63,239 nucleotides of DNA. It comes from Flagellimonas myxillae. GTDB lineage: Bacteria > Bacteroidota > Bacteroidia > Flavobacteriales > Flavobacteriaceae. The translations under genes and the position numbers were made by a program. The notes beneath the pieces were generated by a model. The model had not been told where the DNA came from and ran no database searches. It saw nothing but the letters and a program-made list of their open reading frames with translations. Each line of letters opens with the position of its first letter. The stretch's first letter is position 1. The stretch spans positions 1-63,239 of the forward strand of contig NZ_JAMFLY010000006.1 in the NCBI RefSeq assembly GCF_023502235.1, read 5' to 3'. Below are positions 35,533 to 44,587 of this stretch, piece by piece.

Positions 35533-36636
35533 TTACTGGTACTGGAGTGCTGGGTTTTTCCCCAACTCCTTCAAATGTTTGAAGTGCGAAATTATAGCTT
35601 TTCTGGTAGTTTTATATTCGTTGTAGGGCAAATTAAATTCCTTGGCCGTCTGTTTCACAATTTTGGAAATTTTTGTGTAGTGGATATGGCTGATGTTCGG
35701 GAATATATGGTGCTCTACTTGATGGTTCAAGCCTCCTGTGAACCAGTTTACGATTCTGTTCTTAGTGCCAAAATTTACCGTTGTGGCCAACTGGTGGATG
35801 GCCCATGTGTTTTTCATAGTACCGTCTTCTTCAGGTAGGGGAGTCTCGGCATCGTGCACGATGTGAGCCAATTGAAATACTACGCTAAGAATAACCCCGG
35901 CTACATAATGCATAATAAAGAAGCCCAATAGTATTTGCCACCATGGAATCTCAACAAAAATTAAGGGTAATACAATCCATATGGTAACATAAATCACTTT
36001 CGTAACTACTAGGGTGCTCCAATTGATGACCGGGTTCGGCAACTTTCCATAGGACAGCTTGCGCTTCATATAGCGATACATTTGCTGGAAATCCGTAGTT
36101 ATGGCCCAATTGAAGGTCAAAAGTCCATATAGGAAGATGGAATAGAAATGCTGAAATTTATGGTGTTTTTTCCATTCGGCATGTCTGGAGAAACGTAATA
36201 TCCTCCCGGCTTCCATATCCTCATCGTGTTCGTGGATATTGGTATAGGTATGGTGCAGCACATTGTGTTGAACCTGCCAGTTATAGACATTTCCGGCCAA
36301 AATATAAATACTGCCACCCATTAATTTGTTTACCCATTTTTTGGTGGAATAGGACCCGTGGTTGCCATCGTGCATTACGTTCATTCCAACCCCGGCCATA
36401 CCGATACCCATGGTAATGGAAAGCAGTACATAGCCCCAAAAGGGTAAATTCAGGGTCAACATTAAGAAATACGGGGTTAAAAAGACGGAAAACATCACCA
36501 CTGTCTTCAGGTGCAGCTTCCAATTTCCGGTTTTCTTGATTTGGTTTTCATTAAAGTATTGGTTGACTCGCTTATTTAGTGTTCGAAAGAATTGTGCGGT
36601 GTCCTTTCTTGAAAATCGGATGGTGTCCTTCTCCAT
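35533..36636 (-). CDS. Membrane acyl-lipid/acyl-CoA fatty acid desaturase
   Basis: Integral membrane di-iron desaturase of 367 residues. The three histidine boxes are intact: HDGNH (89-93), HNVLHH (124-129) and QVEHH (306-310), and hydrophobic helices sit between them. QVEHHIFPNISHIHY is the front-end (delta-6/linoleoyl-CoA-like) type of third box. There is no cytochrome b5 domain, so an external electron donor is required. It starts at ATG 36636, divergent from rsmG. Confidence 0.92.
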   Translation of the reverse strand: MEKDTIRFSRKDTAQFFRTLNKRVNQYFNENQIKKTGNWKLHLKTVVMFSVFLTPYFLMLTLNLPFWGYVLLSITMGIGMAGVGMNVMHDGNHGSYSTKKWVNKLMGGSIYILAGNVYNWQVQHNVLHHTYTNIHEHDEDMEAGRILRFSRHAEWKKHHKFQHFYSIFLYGLLTFNWAITTDFQQMYRYMKRKLSYGKLPNPVINWSTLVVTKVIYVTIWIVLPLIFVEIPWWQILLGFFIMHYVAGVILSVVFQLAHIVHDAETPLPEEDGTMKNTWAIHQLATTVNFGTKNRIVNWFTGGLNHQVEHHIFPNISHIHYTKISKIVKQTAKEFNLPYNEYKTTRKAIISHFKHLKELGKNPALQYQ

Positions 36637-36748
36637 AAAATAAATTTTTGCAAAGGTAGCTAAATTGGTCGCCCAAATAGCACCTAGAAATGTAAACGGT
36701 AATTAGGTGCCTAAAAGTATTAATTTTACCAAAATTAACAGACCGCAA

Positions 36749-37390
36749 ATGGGAGTAGAACTCATCTTCAAGTATTTTACGACACTCACCGATGCCCAAA
36801 AGGCACATTTTGAGGCTTTGGAGGGGCTTTATCAAGATTGGAACAAGAAGATTAACGTAGTGTCCAGAAAAGATATTGATGAACTGTATTTGCGCCATGT
36901 GCTTCATTCTCTGGGGATTACCAAAATTCAAGAATTCAATCCAGGAGCAAATCTATTGGATGTAGGTACCGGTGGTGGTTTTCCGGGCATCCCCCTGGCA
37001 ATACTATTTCCCGAAGTCCAATTTACCCTAGTTGATGCCATTGGGAAAAAAATAAGGGTGGTGCAGGAGGTTGTGGACGGGCTTCAACTACAAAATGTGA
37101 AAGCCATCCATACCCGGGTTGAGGACTTGGACCAACAATTTGACTTTATTGTAAGTAGGGCGGTTGCCGCTATGCCTACTTTTGTTCGGTGGACAAAGGG
37201 TAAAATCAAAAAACAAAGCTTGCATTCCCGGAAAAATGGTATTCTTTACCTAAAAGGTGGGGATTTAACGGAAGAGCTTAAAGGATACAGCAAGGTAGAG
37301 GTCTTTGATCTGAATCAATTTTTTTCCGAAGCTTTTTTTGAGACCAAGAAGGTGGTATATCTACCACAAAAGTACGGGGGTACTTCCTAA
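36749..37390 (+). CDS. rsmG: 16S rRNA (guanine-527-N7)-methyltransferase RsmG
   Basis: SAM-dependent methyltransferase of 213 residues. The family core LEGLYQDWNKKINVVSRKD, the SAM loop LLDVGTGGGFPGIPLAILFP, FTLVDAIGKKIRVVQEVVD and FDFIVSRAVAAMPTFVRW are all visible. The start at 36749 (MGVELIFKYF) was chosen over an upstream GTG at 36707 because it fits the family length. It modifies the 530 loop of 16S rRNA; loss gives low-level streptomycin resistance in other bacteria. A terminator follows directly. Confidence 0.95.
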   Translation: MGVELIFKYFTTLTDAQKAHFEALEGLYQDWNKKINVVSRKDIDELYLRHVLHSLGITKIQEFNPGANLLDVGTGGGFPGIPLAILFPEVQFTLVDAIGKKIRVVQEVVDGLQLQNVKAIHTRVEDLDQQFDFIVSRAVAAMPTFVRWTKGKIKKQSLHSRKNGILYLKGGDLTEELKGYSKVEVFDLNQFFSEAFFETKKVVYLPQKYGGTS

Positions 37391-37428
37391 ATGCTTAACA
37401 TGCGGTTGTATGTTAACCTGCATTTTTT
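37391..37428 (+). terminator. rsmG terminator
   Basis: Imperfect stem: ATGC plus TTAACAT (37391-37401) pairs with ATGTTAA, a short bulge, then GCAT (37410-37423), and is followed by six T. It begins right after the rsmG stop. The rest of 37429-37604 is A/T-rich and holds no gene. Confidence 0.65.
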
Positions 37429-37604
37429 GGAGTAGGTCTTGAAATGTTGATACATATCTCCCAACCGAATGGTCATCAATTTGCTCCATGTGAGTATTCG
37501 CGCTATCATATTTCGATGGAATTTAAATTAAAGCTAGAAATATTACTTTTATTTTACAATTAGTTAACGTTAAATTTACATTTAAATTGCCTTTTTCTTC
37601 ACTT

Positions 37605-38507
37605 TTACTTGCTGACCATCACTTTTTTCGTTTCCGAGGAACCATCTGAATAATGAATGGATATAAAATACAATCCGTTTTGTTCTCCTGAAAGATCAAC
37701 ATGATTTAAACCCTCGTCATTCTTCTTCGATTGGATAATCATGCCGTAGGTATTACTTATTTCAACTTGAACAATTTTTAAATTTTTCCGCATCGATTGA
37801 ACTGTAAAATGGTTTTTGCTTGGATTGGGAAACACGATGGATTTGGAGTTTTGGCCTCCGTTGGCTTTCCCGCAATCCAACAGAAAGCTCTTGCATTTTT
37901 TTGTGCAATCCGTGCCATCTTCGAAGGTTATTTTTGCGCAAATGGCAAGATAATAGTTGGTCCAATCTCCTTGGGGATAATAAATGGAAGCGCTATTGCC
38001 CTTGGTTTCAATAGTTCCAGAATGTCCTGCCAAGGCCCAGGTCCATTCAACATAGTCGATTTTTTCCAGGTTCTCAATAGTGACCATGCCTGTTGCACAT
38101 AGACCATTTCCGGCTTCGTTGGAGAATTTTATGTCTTCTACTGATGGGCAATTTCCAGATGAACCTGGGTTACCACCGCCTTCGCTGCCACCCTCCCCAA
38201 TCATTCCATTATCACACATAAAGGTTTCACAGGCTACCATGCAATTGCCGTTCAAAAAGCGGACCACCCTTATATTGAAATTTCCCATGTTACAGCTAAC
38301 GGTAATCTGCTTTGTGGTATTGGAGCCCACAATCACGCCACCACCACTACATATTTCCCAATAATAGGCTTGTGCACTGGCAGCACTAAAGACCCCCTCT
38401 CCCTTATAGGTTATGCTATTTGTGGTATCTGTACAGTCTGGGCATTGACTAAAACCATTGAAATTCCAAAAGAAATAGGCTAGAACAAGGGCTAGTTTTA
38501 TTTTCAT
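37605..38507 (-). CDS. Secreted protein with T9SS type A C-terminal sorting domain
   Basis: Protein of 300 residues with a signal peptide (LVLAYFFWNFNGFSQ), a Cys-rich beta-sandwich body with two similar halves (SAASAQAYYWEICSGGGVIV and MVTIENLEKIDYVEWTWALA), a Gly/Ser linker (MIGEGGSEGGGNPGSSGNC), and a C-terminal type A sorting domain: SIVFPNPSKNHFTVQS, VEISNTYGMIIQSK, LSGEQNGLYFISIHY and a terminal KKVMVSK. It should cross the outer membrane by the type IX system. The halves could be PKD-like; ligand and role are unknown. Confidence 0.85.
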   Translation of the reverse strand: MKIKLALVLAYFFWNFNGFSQCPDCTDTTNSITYKGEGVFSAASAQAYYWEICSGGGVIVGSNTTKQITVSCNMGNFNIRVVRFLNGNCMVACETFMCDNGMIGEGGSEGGGNPGSSGNCPSVEDIKFSNEAGNGLCATGMVTIENLEKIDYVEWTWALAGHSGTIETKGNSASIYYPQGDWTNYYLAICAKITFEDGTDCTKKCKSFLLDCGKANGGQNSKSIVFPNPSKNHFTVQSMRKNLKIVQVEISNTYGMIIQSKKNDEGLNHVDLSGEQNGLYFISIHYSDGSSETKKVMVSK

Positions 38508-38608
38508 GGCATGGATGTTTTGACTAACAAAGTATCCATGGAGCCGATAAAACGTACCTATGATCTGACGGTTGCCCCTTTTCAGTTAACGTATGGGGTA
38601 TTTTGAAT

Positions 38609-38636
38609 AAAAAAGGCCACTATGATCATAGCGGCC
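38609..38636 (-). terminator. Terminator of the secreted DJ-1 gene
   Basis: On the minus strand GGCCGCTATGA pairs with TCATAGTGGCC (11 bp with one G-U, essentially no loop beyond the central turn), followed by a T run. It is 52 bases after the stop at 38688. Confidence 0.75.
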
Positions 38637-38687
38637 TGGCTTCGGATTGTACCCATAAGCGGTGGTAAAAATCAGATTTAACGGGGC

Positions 38688-39722
38688 TTATAGCTTTTTA
38701 TAGATTCTCCCATTATGCGTTAGGGAATATCCAATAATTTGGTTGGCATTGTTTCTTTTAAAATAGATGGGTTCACTGCTGGCATCAGAGAAAAAGTCTG
38801 CATTTTCATGGTACACCGGGTAACTATTGTTGTTGATGTTCGCTTCCAGATTCCCTTTTTCCAAATTGAGCTTAAGCGTCAACTCGGCCCCATTTTCATA
38901 TTCGTACAGGCCCTCAAATTCCTTCAGAAAACTTGGGTTGGATTGGGAATAGGGGTTATTTCCAGCCAGAATAAGTCCATCCCCGGGTTTCCAATTGTCG
39001 TACTCCATGTAATAGGCAACACGTTTTGCCGCGTTTATCCCTTGCAGCTTTGCCACGAGGTGTAAAGCACCGTCAATTCCAGCGGAAATCCCTGCTGTAG
39101 TAATAACCTCCCCGTTATCCACAAAACGTACGTCTCTGCGTACATCTATTTTGGGGTAGTTGGATTCAAGGTTGTCCAAGGCACTGTGAAAGGTGGTAGC
39201 AGTTTTTCCATTCAAAATTCCCGCCGCTGCCAACACAAAGGCACCCGTACACACGGAAAAATGGTATTGGGTTTTTTCCTGTTTTTTGATCCAATTAATT
39301 ACATCCTTGTTCTGTGAGGCGGCCCCTGAATTTCCACCAAAAAAAGCCAAGATATCAGCATTGGGGGCGTTGGCTATGCTATAATCGGGCGTAACCTTCA
39401 AAACCCCTTGTGAAATGATGGTTTCCTGTGAAGCTGAAACGGTAAACACTTTGTACCCTGCGTATACAAAAACCTCCATAGGGCCTGCAAAATCCAGCAC
39501 CTCCACACCATCCTGGAGATAGAAGGCAATGGTTTTGGAGAGATCTTCCCGAATCAAAACCATATTGCAGTGGGTGCAAACTCCGGGGGCATCGTGTTTC
39601 GCGGTGTCACACGAGCTGTTACAAGGCGGACAAATGTACTTAGAGGGCGGAATCTGGGTGTTTTGGGATATACCGTTAAAAATCATTACAAGAAATGCTA
39701 TGATAAAAATGGACTGTTTCAT
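38688..39722 (-). CDS. Secreted DJ-1/PfpI-type protein with N-terminal heavy-metal-binding domain
   Basis: Protein of 344 residues with a signal peptide (FIIAFLVMIFNGISQ). Residues 29-57 form a Cys-rich metal-binding unit: YICPPCNSSC, then GVCTHCNMVLI, so C31, C34, C38, C49 and C52 (HMBD-like). Residues 63 to about 245 are a DJ-1/PfpI domain with IAFYLQDGVEVLDFAGPMEV and the nucleophile elbow HFSVCTGAFVLAAAG (Cys158). The last 100 residues are a beta-rich tail not recognised. The DJ-1 part resembles the ligand domain of the GlxA regulator encoded 80 bases upstream. Activity (hydratase, glyoxalase or sensor) is not known. Confidence 0.82.
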   Translation of the reverse strand: MKQSIFIIAFLVMIFNGISQNTQIPPSKYICPPCNSSCDTAKHDAPGVCTHCNMVLIREDLSKTIAFYLQDGVEVLDFAGPMEVFVYAGYKVFTVSASQETIISQGVLKVTPDYSIANAPNADILAFFGGNSGAASQNKDVINWIKKQEKTQYHFSVCTGAFVLAAAGILNGKTATTFHSALDNLESNYPKIDVRRDVRFVDNGEVITTAGISAGIDGALHLVAKLQGINAAKRVAYYMEYDNWKPGDGLILAGNNPYSQSNPSFLKEFEGLYEYENGAELTLKLNLEKGNLEANINNNSYPVYHENADFFSDASSEPIYFKRNNANQIIGYSLTHNGRIYKKL

Positions 39723-39802
39723 TGTTCTTTGTTTGATGATGGGGCAAAACTACCTTGATTCTTAGGTCAGGGAAAGGACAACTATACGCAGTATTGGGAC
39801 AT

Positions 39803-40771
39803 TTAGTCCTGCCACTCCGAGGGAAGGGAATGTGTATGCTTTTTAAATAGTGACCTTAGTTGATTACTGCTTTGAAGTCCACAAGCAGAGGATACGACAC
39901 TCACTTTTGAGCCACCCGAAAGCAATTGTATGGCCCTTTCCACCCTTAACTTTTCCAAATAGCTCCCCACAGTGATACCGGTAACTTTTTTGAACAAACG
40001 GGTGAGGTTTCTGGGGCTCATGTGGACCTGGCTTGCCAAGGTTTCAATCTTGATTTTTTTAGCAAGATTCTGGGCCAAAAGATCCTGTACCTGATGAATA
40101 CGGTTATCCAAATGGTTCCGGTATTTTAGAAACACGCTCAACTGGGGGTCATTGTCGGTTCTACGTAGATAAATAACCACTGCTTTGGCAATTTTTGTTG
40201 CAAAAACAGGACCATAAAGTTCCTCCAATAAAAACAGGGCCAAATCTATTCCTGAGGAAACCCCTGCGCTGGAATAAATGTTTCCATCTTTCACGATCAG
40301 ACGGTCAAAAAGTAATTTGGCTTTGGGGAAGCGGTTTTGGAAGTCCTCCATATACTTCCAGTGGGTGGTACATTTTTTTCCGTCAAAAAGACCAGCAAAG
40401 GCCACTATGTAAGCTCCCGTACAAACCGAACAAATCCGTGCCCCGTTGGTGTGCTGTTGCTTTAACCATTGGATAAATTCATGGTTTTTGGAGGCATATC
40501 CTATTTCACTGAACATCCATCCTTCCAGACCAGGGACAAAGAGCAGGTCGTTCGGTCCTAGCTGGAAATTGGCATAGGGTTTTAGTCCCCCCAGGGATAC
40601 ACCAGCACATGTAATTTCCTCTTGCGTAGTGGACATGCTCAAACAATGGGTTGTTATAGCTGCGCCGTACAGCGTGGCCTCGTAAAACAAGTGGGCAGGT
40701 CCCGCAAAATCCAAAAGTTGTACCTCTGGGGGGATTAGGAAAAAAGCTCGGTATTGTCTTGAGTCCTGCAT
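39803..40771 (-). CDS. GlxA-family transcriptional regulator (DJ-1/PfpI domain + AraC HTH)
   Basis: Regulator of 322 residues. The N-terminal DJ-1/PfpI domain has FLIPPEVQLLDFAGPAHLFY and ARICSVCTGAYIVAFAG with the nucleophile-position Cys117. From about residue 225 there is an AraC double helix-turn-helix: KIETLASQVHMSPRNLTRLF and VERAIQLLSGG ... VSSACGLQSSNQLRSLFKK. GlxA-type regulators often sense amines or amino-acid derivatives. It lies between pruA (upstream, separated by a terminator) and the secreted DJ-1 gene, its likeliest target. Confidence 0.92.
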   Translation of the reverse strand: MQDSRQYRAFFLIPPEVQLLDFAGPAHLFYEATLYGAAITTHCLSMSTTQEEITCAGVSLGGLKPYANFQLGPNDLLFVPGLEGWMFSEIGYASKNHEFIQWLKQQHTNGARICSVCTGAYIVAFAGLFDGKKCTTHWKYMEDFQNRFPKAKLLFDRLIVKDGNIYSSAGVSSGIDLALFLLEELYGPVFATKIAKAVVIYLRRTDNDPQLSVFLKYRNHLDNRIHQVQDLLAQNLAKKIKIETLASQVHMSPRNLTRLFKKVTGITVGSYLEKLRVERAIQLLSGGSKVSVVSSACGLQSSNQLRSLFKKHTHSLPSEWQD

Positions 40772-40786
40772 CTGGGTTTAATATAT

Positions 40787-40823
40787 AAAAATAGCCGCTA
40801 TTCAACTAGGTGAGAATAGCGGC
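40787..40823 (-). terminator. pruA terminator
   Basis: Perfect 10-bp stem GCCGCTATTC / GAATAGCGGC (40794-40803, 40814-40823) with a 10-nt loop. On the minus strand it is followed by TATTTTTATA. It separates pruA from the GlxA gene. Confidence 0.85.
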
Positions 40824-40846
40824 CTTGTTATGGTTTTAGAACAGGT

Positions 40847-42475
40847 CTACCCCAAAAACGGATATCTATAATCCTCTGGGGTAACAAAGGTCTCCTTGAT
40901 CAATCGAGGAGAGACCCAGCGTAACAGGTTTTGTGCAGACCCAGCCTTGTCGTTGGTTCCAGAAGCTCTGGCCCCCCCGAAAGGTTGTTGGCCAACAACG
41001 GCTCCCGTAGGTTTGTCGTTGATGTAGAAGTTACCAGCGCAATTTTGCAGTGCTTTGGTAGCTTCATCAATGGCATATCGGTCTGTGGACAACACAGCAC
41101 CGGTCAGGGCGTATTCCGAAGTGCCATCGACCAATTTCAAGGTTTTGGCCCAATCTGCATCCTCATAGATGTACACTGTCACAACAGGTCCAAAAAGCTC
41201 GGTACACATGGTGGTGTATTTTGGGTCTTCGGTCAAAATTACCGTAGGTTCCACAAAATACCCTACGGACTTGTCATAACTACCCCCAGCAACGATTTCT
41301 GCATTTTTGTCCGCTTTTGCCTGATCAATGTATTTGGCCAATTTGTCAAAGGATCCCTCATGGATCACGGCAGTGATAAAATTGCTCATGTCTGCAGGTG
41401 AACCAGGCTTGTTAAAGGAAGCGATATCCGTTTTTACCAAATCCAAAATTTCGTCCGCAGTGGATTTGGGAAGATAAACTCTTGAAGCTGCACTACATTT
41501 TTGTCCTTGAAATTCGAATGCACCTCTAACGATTGCCGTAGCCACTTGCGCAGGTTTAGCCGATGGGTGTGCAATGATAAAGTCCTTTCCTCCAGTTTCG
41601 CCAACAATTCTTGGGTAGGTTTTATAGGTGTGGATATTATTTCCAATCTGCTTCCACAATTCCTTGAAAACAAAGGTCGATCCGGTAAAATGAAGGCCAG
41701 AGAAATCAGCATGGGAAAGTACGGTTTCGGTGACCATAATTGGGTCTCCCATGACCATATTGATCACCCCGTCCGGCAAGCCGGCTTCCTTGAAGACATC
41801 CATGATCACTTTTGCTGAAAATACCTGACTGTCGCTTGGTTTCCAGAGCACCACATTCCCCATCATTGCAGCACTAGCAGGTAGGTTACCCGCGATGGCC
41901 GTAAAATTGAATGGGGTAATGGCGTATACAAAACCTTCCAAAGGCCTGTATTCAACACGGTTCCAGATACCATCGGCCGACTCTGGTTGCTCGGAATAGA
42001 TCTGCGACATATATTCCACGTTAAAACGTAGGAAGTCGATAAACTCACATGCTGCATCAATCTCAGCTTGATGTATGGTCTTGGATTGTGCCATCATGGT
42101 GGCAGCATTTATTTTTGCACGGTAAGGTCCCGCAACAAGTTCGGCTGCCTTCAAAAAGATAGCGGCCCTTTGCTCCCAGGTAAGGTTAGCCCAACTATCT
42201 CGAGCCTCCAACCCATTTGCAATGGCCTTTTCTACATGCTTTTTGTCTGCGGTATGGTAGGTGCCTACCACATGTCCGTGTTCATGCGGGGGCGACATGG
42301 TTTGGGTGTTCCCCGTCCTGATTTCTTCAGCACCTATATATAAAGGGACATCAACTTTTCCGTTGTAATAGGCATCATACTGTTGAAGCACTTCTTCTCT
42401 CTCCGGAGTGCCAGGAGCATAACTTTTAATAGGTTCGTTATAAGCAGTTGGAACCTGAAAAAAACCTTTTCCCAT
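40847..42475 (-). CDS. pruA: L-glutamate gamma-semialdehyde (1-pyrroline-5-carboxylate) dehydrogenase
   Basis: Stand-alone P5C dehydrogenase of 542 residues, the last step of proline breakdown to glutamate. Markers are AITPFNFTAIAGNLPASAAM, VLWKPSDSQVFSAKV, the NAD site LHFTGSTFVFKELW, the base in IVGETGGKDFIIAHP (Glu), the nucleophile in FEFQGQKCSAASRVYLP (Cys) and FGPVVTVYIYEDADW. The length and the N terminus (MGKGFFQVPTAYNEPIKSY) match the long eukaryote-like P5CDH branch. It would act after proline dehydrogenase, which is not in this window, on proline from sources that include the 32-34 kb pathway. Confidence 0.95.
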   Translation of the reverse strand: MGKGFFQVPTAYNEPIKSYAPGTPEREEVLQQYDAYYNGKVDVPLYIGAEEIRTGNTQTMSPPHEHGHVVGTYHTADKKHVEKAIANGLEARDSWANLTWEQRAAIFLKAAELVAGPYRAKINAATMMAQSKTIHQAEIDAACEFIDFLRFNVEYMSQIYSEQPESADGIWNRVEYRPLEGFVYAITPFNFTAIAGNLPASAAMMGNVVLWKPSDSQVFSAKVIMDVFKEAGLPDGVINMVMGDPIMVTETVLSHADFSGLHFTGSTFVFKELWKQIGNNIHTYKTYPRIVGETGGKDFIIAHPSAKPAQVATAIVRGAFEFQGQKCSAASRVYLPKSTADEILDLVKTDIASFNKPGSPADMSNFITAVIHEGSFDKLAKYIDQAKADKNAEIVAGGSYDKSVGYFVEPTVILTEDPKYTTMCTELFGPVVTVYIYEDADWAKTLKLVDGTSEYALTGAVLSTDRYAIDEATKALQNCAGNFYINDKPTGAVVGQQPFGGARASGTNDKAGSAQNLLRWVSPRLIKETFVTPEDYRYPFLG

Positions 42476-42533
42476 AGTGGTGATTTTACGTGTTTAAAAT
42501 TCCACCAAAAGTACGAAAGAAAACAGGATTATT

Positions 42534-42981
42534 GGATTAATAATTATTGATTATTTGTTTTGGAATTTAGGTATTTTATATATCCGTTCACAGAATGCAA
42601 AGCTTCATTTACTAATTTAATTCCCGGTGCAATCTCTGTCTGTGTTACCTTGTTTTTATCGAGACAGATAATAAGGTCATCTTTAATTTCGAATAAGGAA
42701 CCTCTACTGATTCGGCAGAATTGGATATTTTCTTTGAAGTGAAATCTTCCGAAACCCTCGGCTATGTTTCGAGTAGTGGAGCGTGCAGCTCTTCTCAGGT
42801 TCTGAACCATGTCAAAATCTTTGTTGTCGATTTTGTCGTTTAGAAATTTTTCAACCCAGATTCTAACCCTTCTGCACTTCTGCCAGCATTCCAATTCTTC
42901 AAAGGAATTATAGCTGGGCATTTTCAACAAGATTTGGGACCATTAAAAATCAAAAATTTATAATCGATAATCAGTTAATTG
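42534..42981. repeat. Imperfect inverted flanks around the four-helix-bundle gene
   Basis: The left flank, read in reverse complement (CAAATAATCAATAATTATTA), resembles the right flank (TTTATAATCGATAATCAGTT) in about 15 of 20 positions. The right copy runs over the last codons of apaG. This might be the trace of a small mobile unit carrying the gene, but both flanks are A/T-rich and the similarity could be chance. Confidence 0.25.
42544..42921 (-). CDS. Four-helix-bundle protein (23S rRNA intervening-sequence / S23 family)
   Basis: Protein of 125 residues of the S23 four-helix-bundle family: FEELECWQKCRRVRIWVEKF, NLRRAARSTTRNIAEGFGRF, IQFCRISRGSLFEIKDDLI and the last helix LVNEALHSVNGYIKYLN. 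Members occur inside rRNA intervening sequences and as orphan genes; a pentameric RNA-binding role has been proposed. Here it is an orphan between pruA and apaG. ATG 42921 was chosen over an upstream TTG. Confidence 0.88.
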   Translation of the reverse strand: MPSYNSFEELECWQKCRRVRIWVEKFLNDKIDNKDFDMVQNLRRAARSTTRNIAEGFGRFHFKENIQFCRISRGSLFEIKDDLIICLDKNKVTQTEIAPGIKLVNEALHSVNGYIKYLNSKTNNQ

Positions 42982-43357
42982 CAAAAGGTGCTGCAAATTT
43001 GAAGGTGGGAACGTCCACTTCGAACTCCTCTGTAGAGGTGAAGTTTACCATGTGGTAGTACCCGCGCATGGCCCCGATGGGAGAGGCTAAAAGACAACCG
43101 GAGCTATAGGTATGTGATTTGCCTGGTTTAATCACGGGTTTTTTACCTACAACACCTTCACCGTCCACGGTTTCCATCTCTTTTAAGGCGTCAAAAATAT
43201 CCCAATGTCTGGCCGTTAACTGTACGGCATCCTTGCTTTGGTTTTCTATGGTGATGGTGTAGCCAAAGGCATAGTGCATCTTGTAGTTCTTAAAGAACGT
43301 GCCTTCGAAAGAAGTTTTAACCGATACTTTTATGCCTTTTGTAATCTGAGTGAACAT
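42971..43357 (-). CDS. apaG: ApaG-domain protein
   Basis: Protein of 128 residues, the whole of which is one ApaG (fibronectin-like) domain: GIKVSVKTSFEGTFFKNYKM, YAFGYTITIENQSKDAVQLT, RHWDIFDALKEMETVDGEGV, VGKKPVIKPGKSHTYSSGC and MRGYYHMVNFTSTEEFEVDV. ApaG is tied to divalent-cation resistance in enterobacteria; the biochemical role is unclear. It starts 3 bases after the DUF3667 gene, forming a two-gene unit. Confidence 0.93.
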   Translation of the reverse strand: MFTQITKGIKVSVKTSFEGTFFKNYKMHYAFGYTITIENQSKDAVQLTARHWDIFDALKEMETVDGEGVVGKKPVIKPGKSHTYSSGCLLASPIGAMRGYYHMVNFTSTEEFEVDVPTFKFAAPFAIN

Positions 43358-43360
43358 AGT

Positions 43361-44563
43361 TTAATATGTAAAGACGCTTCCTGTTAATAATACCATCAGC
43401 ACAAATAATGCCAGAAAGGTAAAAATGGTGTTCAGAAAGAGGTATTTCAAAATTGTTTTAATCCTACCCTGACCATAAAATCTTCTCATGGACTTGTACA
43501 GGTAAAATCCAAATATCAATATAAATATACCTGCACTGGCCGTGCCGAAAATAGTATCTATTATCAGGCTAAGGATGAGCAAGATAAATAATAATGACTG
43601 GTTGTGGAAACTAAAGATCAGATGATCGGTGTAGGTGTATTTTTTTCTGATGTACACCATCCAAATGAAAACCGTGAACAGTGGAAGAAAGAAGAAAACT
43701 ACAAATGGCAACTTGGATAAAGTGGTATTTAAGAATGTTCCTGGCTCCTTTATAACCCTTAAAATACTATCGGTTGAATTATACGCCATTCTGTTGGAAG
43801 TGAAATTCCCAACACCATATTTATTTTGCGCTTCTTGGAAGCTAGTTAAGGTATCGTGCTTTATCATGTTGGAAAAGAATTCCATTTTGGAAGCAAACCC
43901 GCTAAAGCCCGAACCGTTTTTGATGCCTTCGAAGTAATTCCTTGGGTCGGCAAGCATCAAGGAGTCCTTTTTTGCTTCATTTTGGACATACTTTCCACTA
44001 AAAACACCCAAGGAATCCAGATATTGAATTTGCTCTGAAGCAGGAACGTCGCTCATTCCCAATGAATCCATTGTGGAAAGGGCTTTTTCGGTTTGTTCCC
44101 GAATTATGGTGCTATCTGTACTTATGGTCGCATCGCCCATATTAAAGGAAACTGCCCCTGATCCATTGATGTTGGGATTAAGTTTCTCCGCGGCTTTGTC
44201 CAAGCTCGAGAAGTTATCGTTGTAGCCTACCATAAGGAGGTACAAAAAGGCTAGGCTCAACAAAAAACGAAACGGATTGGTATAGGAAATGCGTTTTCCT
44301 TCAACATAATGTTTTGTGATCGTGCCAGGTTTAAGCAACATGGCATACAGTGTTTTCAGGAGCTTGGAATCGTAATTGATCAGGCTGGAAAAAAATTCAT
44401 CCCAAAAGTCTCGGAGCACTAACTTTTTGGTGCTATTGGCCTGGGAACAATTGGGGCAATACTTGTCGCTAATGTCCAAAGGATGGCCACAGTTTAAGCA
44501 TTCGGTTCCCCTAAACTTAAGTTCGTACCTGCCCTTGGAGATTACACTTGGTTTGTTGCCCAT
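43361..44563 (-). CDS. DUF3667 membrane protein
   Basis: Protein of 400 residues. An N-terminal zinc ribbon (TECLNCGHPLDISDKYCPNC; Cys22, 25, 36, 39) is followed by the DUF3667 signature (LRDFWDEFFSSLINYDSKLL, YVEGKRISYTNPFRFLLSLA), a long polar region of about 150 residues and four C-terminal transmembrane segments. The function is unknown. It lies 24 bases downstream of the T9SS plug gene and 3 bases upstream of apaG, all in the same direction. Confidence 0.88.
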   Translation of the reverse strand: MGNKPSVISKGRYELKFRGTECLNCGHPLDISDKYCPNCSQANSTKKLVLRDFWDEFFSSLINYDSKLLKTLYAMLLKPGTITKHYVEGKRISYTNPFRFLLSLAFLYLLMVGYNDNFSSLDKAAEKLNPNINGSGAVSFNMGDATISTDSTIIREQTEKALSTMDSLGMSDVPASEQIQYLDSLGVFSGKYVQNEAKKDSLMLADPRNYFEGIKNGSGFSGFASKMEFFSNMIKHDTLTSFQEAQNKYGVGNFTSNRMAYNSTDSILRVIKEPGTFLNTTLSKLPFVVFFFLPLFTVFIWMVYIRKKYTYTDHLIFSFHNQSLLFILLILSLIIDTIFGTASAGIFILIFGFYLYKSMRRFYGQGRIKTILKYLFLNTIFTFLALFVLMVLLTGSVFTY

Positions 44564-44587
44564 GCCTTCGGTTTTGGGCTAAGATAC

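Noticed and set aside
40931..41401. Plus-strand frame of 156 codons within pruA
   Set aside because: Antisense shadow of a conserved dehydrogenase core; no start signal or recognisable protein.
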